Source: Ciona intestinalis
Taxonomy: Eukaryota; Chordata; Ascidiacea; Phlebobranchia; Cionidae
Assembly (NCBI RefSeq): GCF_000224145.3
Contig: NW_004190496.2
Location: forward strand, 248,001 to 312,000
Reading direction: 5' to 3'
DNA length: 64,000 nt
The position numbers and the translations under genes are program-made. A model generated the notes under the pieces. That model was given only the letters and a program-made list of their open reading frames with translations. It ran no database searches and was not told where the DNA came from. This document shows positions 59,197 to 64,000 of the stretch, one piece after another; positions within the stretch are counted from its first letter, which is position 1, and every line of letters begins with the position of its first letter.

Positions 59197-61879
59197 TTAA
59201 CTGTACTTTGGTATGTGCCTTCGTTGTTTTTTCATCTCGCAGGGCAAATAGACGCTGCTTTTCGCGTCCCAAACTTCGTAGTCAGATTCGCTACGTTTGT
59301 ATTTGGTCGCTCTGTTTGGCGAGGACGCTGGAGAGAAAACGTCTTCGGAATCCGAGTCCGAGTTCGAAATCCGAGTCGCGGAAGACGACTGGAAAATCTC
59401 GGCAACATTTCGCTCGTTAGCGCCTTCAGTGAGCGCGTACATAGCGGTATCAACCCGCCCGGTGGCGCTGTCATATGCGCTTATTCCGCGCCTGGGGGAA
59501 CGGATAGTAACATCTGTAAATTTAGACATTGTTGCCATTTCTTTGGTCGACATAAGACTTGATCCCGGTACCGTCGGGTCTCTTGGTAAAGATCTTGTTT
59601 TCCTCATATATTGGTATTTGTTTAAGTTCGAAGATGAACCGTCTGATGTCCGTCTTGCACAAGTGTGATGCAAGTCGTAAGTATGAGCACAACGGCGTTG
59701 GGAAGACGGACCAGGCACACATTCATATTTAGCCGCCATCGCTTCGTTTTCTTTGACAGCGCTCAACATATTCCGTCTTTCCACTTCTAGTGCTTTGATG
59801 GCAGCTCTTGGGGTCCGCACAGAGGCGACCGGGCTGGTTGCAATCTGCCGCATGCTGGAGCCAGTGATCAACTCTGTAGTTGTTTGCTGATTGGTTATTT
59901 GATCCACGTGACTGATTGATACTTTGAGTTTTCGTTTTGCACACGGCACCTGTAAGTTTGTGGCGGTTTGTTGAATGGTGACGTTGCCCCTTCCAGGGTG
60001 TATGCTGCCCTCTACTGGCGAGGCGTCGGCGTCATCTTTGTCTGTACAAAGCACCCTGTGTTGTGAATGAATGAATAAATAAATGAATGAATAAATGTAA
60101 CTTGTTCATCCTCGCATGGCAGGGCAACGACGGTCGTTATAACACGGGTGTTCTGTTTCATATACCTCGTGCCCGCTTAAAAGTTTCCACGTATGTAACT
60201 TGTTTATCATCCTAATCCTCGCATGGAGGGACAACGACATTCGGTATAACACGGGTGTTATCTTTCTTACACTTGCTCGCTTACGAGTGAGGCTTTTTTG
60301 TCAGCACAGCTAACAGCTTTAACCTATTTGTGACCCGGATGCGAGCGCCTAACCACCAAACCACAGCGCTTATAATAATTAATTACACCACACGCTGCAT
60401 CGAACGGTTTGCGGGGAAAGCATTAAATGGATTCAATAATTTTAATCGATCGCTTTAAAAACGATTTTGGAAATTATCCTAGAGACTGTCAAGCCTATCT
60501 ACATGACTTCAATACGTTTAAAAGCGGTGCCTAAAGTACACAATAACTGTCAAAGTTAATAAAAATGAACCTCTCGGTTCAAAAACTTTTAATAGTTGGT
60601 TGTTTTTTTGCCATAGTTTCTGTACAAGAATTCAGGGTAAGAGCTTTTACATTTTTTTTGCCAAATTATAGAAAATATAAAGCTTGAAATCCATTTTATC
60701 GCACAGTGTTCTACAAAATTCTCACTTATAATGTAGAATACAAATAAAACTTTAAACCTACATTGCCCTTCGACCGGTAACGCATGGAATCGTAGGCCGA
60801 GCCGGTCTATGAAGTGGAGCCATCACGCATAAGAAGCTTGAGAGCAGAGTTGTACCGAAAGATACCCAAGCAAAGTATGCAGATAAGCCGTAACTTTCAA
60901 GAACTAATGTAGGAAGTTGGTAAACATCTTCTGGTCGTCTTGTCATTTCCAACCGACATAATATAGCGTGTGTGCACATACCACAGAGCTGGAATATTCC
61001 TTCAAGAAAATATGGGCGTTATAGGGTTAAATTGGAAATTGTTTCACCCCAGTGGTCGCTTATTAATCTTAATTATAAGCAATGTATTTTTTAATCAAAA
61101 AATCCAAACAAAAGAATTACCAACAAAGTTATATAAGTGGTAACTCGTAAGCGGTAATTGTATGAAACACAAAACATTTTCTGCACAAAGACGCATACAC
61201 CCACATTGGTAACAGCGAGCCCTGAACCCCGAACCCCTAATACTAATATATATGCGAGCTCTGTAACCAGTCTTCCACGTCATCATACTATACACTCATA
61301 TACCTGACATAAGCAAAACCAATCCACCAGAATATTGTTCAAACCCTTCTTCTTTGTACCACCCCATTATAATGATGGCAAGTCCAAACAACTGAACTGT
61401 CAATGCCAAGAATAGAAACGACACGACAGCTCGCCTCAGGTCTGGGTGTGAAATAATTAAGTGAACATTATTTCGATTTAATTTTTAATGGGCCATTATA
61501 TACGGACACCTTGCAGCTAATGGTATGCCTGACAAACATATATAGTGGGGACCGGGAAGATGGGACACCTTTTCATTCTGATTTCTCGTCCCATTCCGTA
61601 TGTAAACAAAATACATTCAAAGAATTATTAAACCGTATTCTCACGACTCACATAGACCGTTGTTAATTGTTTAAAACACGATTAAGAAATTTGGATATCA
61701 TGTGCATCAGGTGTTCCATCTCCCCCCCCCCACACCCTACTATAAGTGTATTCTTACTTACTTAAACTGGTGATTTCGTCTCCAAGAACTAATACAGTTT
61801 CGTTATTATACAAATGCGAAGGGAATGGCCCCAGAGTCAAACGCTCCGTATGGAATAGAGATACATCTGGATATATTTC
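59197..61879 (-). CDS. PMP22/claudin-superfamily membrane protein with long cytosolic tail (5' end not found)
   Basis: Four exons in phase: 61762-61879, 61304-61441, 60762-60999, 59197-60055 (stop 59197-59199). They encode an extracellular-loop end with an N-glycosylation site (YNNETVLV), TM2 (VVSFLFLALTVQLFGLAII), TM3 (YSGGLVLLMSGIFQLCGMC), TM4 (AYFAWVSFGTTLLSSFLCV) and then a 285-residue tail. The tail is polar, rich in Ser/Thr/Arg, has an acidic serine run (SNSDSDSEDVFSPASS) and no obvious PDZ ligand at the end (RRHIPKYS). The junction AT|G between the last two exons makes a methionine codon and uses a good GTAGGT donor. Four-helix topology with a long tail recalls TARP (CACNG) or GSG1L-type AMPA-receptor partners, but that is a guess from layout. 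The first exon with TM1 must lie beyond 61879, possibly outside the window. Confidence 0.72.
60060..60375 (-). mobile_element. SINE-like repeat, full length with duplicated body
   Basis: Two bodies (GGTCGTTATAACACGGGTGT and a second at about 60205-60290) followed by the head (GATGCGAGCGCCTAACCACC). Lies 5 bases upstream of the long claudin-like tail exon, so it supplies most of the sequence around that acceptor. Confidence 0.75.
61541..61744. mobile_element. MITE, GGGGGAAGATGGG type
   Basis: TATAGTGGGGACCGGGAAG to a C-rich right end (CCCCCCCCCCACACCCTAC); intron of the claudin-like gene, about 18 bases from exon 61762-61879. Confidence 0.85.
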
Positions 61880-64000
61880 CTGGAATACAAGCGAATAACA
61901 CGTATGAATGAAAAGTGAATGAATGAATGTAAGTAATTTGTTCATCCTCTCATGGCAGGGTAATAACAGTCGCTATAACACCGGTGTTCTATTTCATACA
62001 CCTCGTGTCTGCTTATACGAGTTACCACGTATCTAACTTTGCGTGCGATTTTTATCTGCACGTTTAACAATTCGGACGATTCTTTAGTGACCAGCACTGG
62101 GTTGAAGTCATTATCTTCTCCACGGACACATACGCCCACAATAGTAACAGTGTCTAGTCTCAAAAAGATTTACCCCTAATTTGATTTAACTTTTGATTTA
62201 AAAAAGATTAACCCCTACTAACTCAGAATTACCGATTCTACAGTATATGTCTAAAAAAAAGTATCAAACTTTAAAAATTAAAAAAACAATTATTTTTAAT
62301 CAATATTACGGTCGATAGTGAAGTAGCTTGTTCATTTCTGTCAAGAATATTTACGTTTTTTCTCCGACTACTTGAGCTACGGTTCAAGATCTGGCGGGAA
62401 CTAAAACACTTCGGCATCGATTTTGTTGCATTCACAAACAATTCAAATATGTCAAAAAACGACTTTAGAATAAATTAAAATTCTTTATCTTCACGTCGCC
62501 GAAAACTACTATACACCATTAGTCTGCTTACAAGTTACCATGTGTGTAATTTTGGGAGCGACTTTTTTTCAGTTATTTTCTTTTTTTTATGCATAGCTTC
62601 AAAAGGATAACCCATAAATGACCACTGAGTTGGAAAAGTTGCCATTTAACTGTATTGCTGAAGAACACAAACGCTCAAAATCGTGGCAATTTGAATTTAG
62701 AAAAAAATACCGTTTATAAATATGACTAATAAAATCAGGCAACAAACAAGCGCCAACGAAGTTGTATAAGTAATCATAATCAATAATCTCTCGTCGCTAG
62801 GTTTGCTTACGACACACTTTGACTTATCGAACGCAACATTAACTTTATTGGCTTACCTGGTATATAGATTTGCCTGCGTTCGATCAATGCACCTTTTACA
62901 GTTAATCATTCTATTGACAAAAATTGATTACGAACCGAACGCACCATGGGACGCGAAAACCTTTTAAGAAACTGGCCACGTTCCAAATCCTCGCTTAATC
63001 CTCGGTGATTAATATCATAAGAGACAAACAGTTCTGCCCCATTATGTTACGGTATGCCAATATATAAACTACAGACTGATGGTCCGCATTCCCCTTTATA
63101 CAGAATGGTGGGGTAAGATGGTTTCTCATTCATTTTTCTTGTCCCATTTGTCAGCAAACAAAGAATATTTATAGAATTATATATCCGTTATATAACCGAA
63201 ACTTAATAAAGTGGTTTATTTGATTAAAAATAGCTGCGTACTATAGTCTTGTGATTTAAAACCCGCTTAAGGTACGCGTGTGTGTGTTTATTTTCTTTAC
63301 CGGTTCAAGATTTTATTAGCTTGTATAAGTTGTAAAACAAACATAACCCAAAACACTGTAAACGTCTTGCTGCTTGTACAATACACGCGTATTTCCGAAC
63401 AAAGGGCAAAACGTTTATCCGTTTTATCCTACAGGCGTATATAGGCAATAGTAGCTGCTAATCGTTACGATCTGGTTCCTGCTTTGCACAGACAACACGT
63501 ATATAAGGAGATATCGTTACCATAAGCCGTCGTCAATAATTTATTATCCAACAAGCAAAGTAGAGCGTATAGGGTTATAGCTAGTTTTGTGTGATCGTAT
63601 AATGCGTTGTCTAAATGATTGAATTGTAAAGCGTCAATTTCCATTAAGCTACTTGGACGTTGTATACGTTGTATCAATTAGCCGAGATGAGAAAACATTT
63701 TCGCAAGGTGCTGTTTTCATGAATTATAAATACGGTGATTTTACGCTCTTTTGCACGCGTGTTTTAGGGCGAAGGGCCATAATTTGTCTAATCGCGCGGT
63801 CACGGCGCAAATTAAGTTTAAAATTTACAACAAAATCGAATAGAAGATAAAAAATATGAAAATTTTGTAGAAAAGAAGATGATTTGATTAAGATTGAATG
63901 AATGTAACCTTATTTATTTTCGCGTGGCGGGGCAACGACATTAGTAAAAACACAGGTGTTCTGTTTCATACCGTTTGAGACTGAGATTTTTTAACCTTTT
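61880..64000. other. Right-edge region, no supported exon
   Basis: Holds SINE-like copies (61895-62165, fragments near 62510-62690 and 63890-63980) and a partial MITE near 63106-63200. I searched both strands for a TM1 exon of the claudin-like gene and found none that fits in phase. Confidence 0.5.
61895..62165 (-). mobile_element. SINE-like repeat, minus orientation
   Basis: CTATAACACCGGTGTTCTAT, GAGTTACCACGTATCTAACT, GGACACATACGCCCACAATA. Just upstream of the claudin-like exon 61762-61879. Confidence 0.7.

Noticed and set aside
59208-59668. Several plus-strand open frames of 70-123 codons
   Set aside because: They are antisense shadows of the 285-residue minus-strand tail exon, which has splice support and a natural phase.
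62855-62900. Good-looking minus-strand donor (CCAG|GTAAGCC) as the missing TM1 exon of the claudin-like gene
   Set aside because: The frame that fits the next exon (phase 0) has a stop just upstream and no hydrophobic segment.
1-64000. Retroviral, LTR, Polinton or other virus-like elements
   Set aside because: I saw no paired long terminal repeats and no capsid, envelope, integrase or reverse-transcriptase-like stretches; the repeats present are short MITEs, SINE-like copies and minisatellites.

Overview
The window looks like nuclear DNA of a tunicate, most likely Ciona (inference from gene content and style, not a database match). It is AT-rich, has compact multi-exon genes with short GT-AG introns, and carries a heavy load of ~190-bp TA-flanked MITEs and tRNA-headed SINE-like repeats that I associate with Ciona. 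There is one 500-N assembly gap. No operon-like bacterial features, CRISPR arrays, rRNA or free-standing tRNA genes were seen, and I recognised no retroviral or other virus-like element.

Layout, left to right. (1) 570-24509, minus strand: a head-to-tail array of three SLCO/OATP organic-anion transporter genes. The first runs off the left edge (8 exons seen, CDS start 5987); the second (10425-17007) and third (18222-24509) are complete 11-exon genes of about 670 and 715 aa. All three keep the same intron positions and nearly the same phases, so they are tandem duplicates. Their short first coding exons are easy to miss (5879-5987, 16881-17007). (2) 25708-34250, minus: a 20-exon RIG-I-like receptor of about 926 aa with two N-terminal CARD-like regions, a DECH helicase and a four-cysteine zinc C-terminal domain. 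(3) 36599-39883 and 40891-43038, plus: two tandem paralogues (303 and 290 aa, 7 exons each, matching phases) of a multi-pass membrane protein family I cannot name. (4) 43591-44156, plus: a two-exon gene for a tiny putative secreted protein. (5) 44860-56898, plus: EFL1, the EF-2-like GTPase of 60S ribosome maturation, 24 exons, about 1144 aa, with one apparent extra base near 55664. (6) 59197-61879, minus: the 3' four exons of a PMP22/claudin-superfamily membrane protein with a 285-residue tail, its 5' end not found.

The genes do not form an obvious pathway. The transporter array and the membrane-protein pair show local tandem duplication; the immune receptor and EFL1 are single-copy genes lying between. 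The most unusual structures are in EFL1, where ~98-bp minisatellite arrays flank exon 14 in opposite orientations (a large potential RNA hairpin), and where the 5' end of exon 17 is partly duplicated. In the second OATP gene a MITE abuts and apparently alters a splice donor. I did not find a clearly new biological system; the best unknowns are the membrane-protein pair, the small secreted protein and the EFL1 inverted array.
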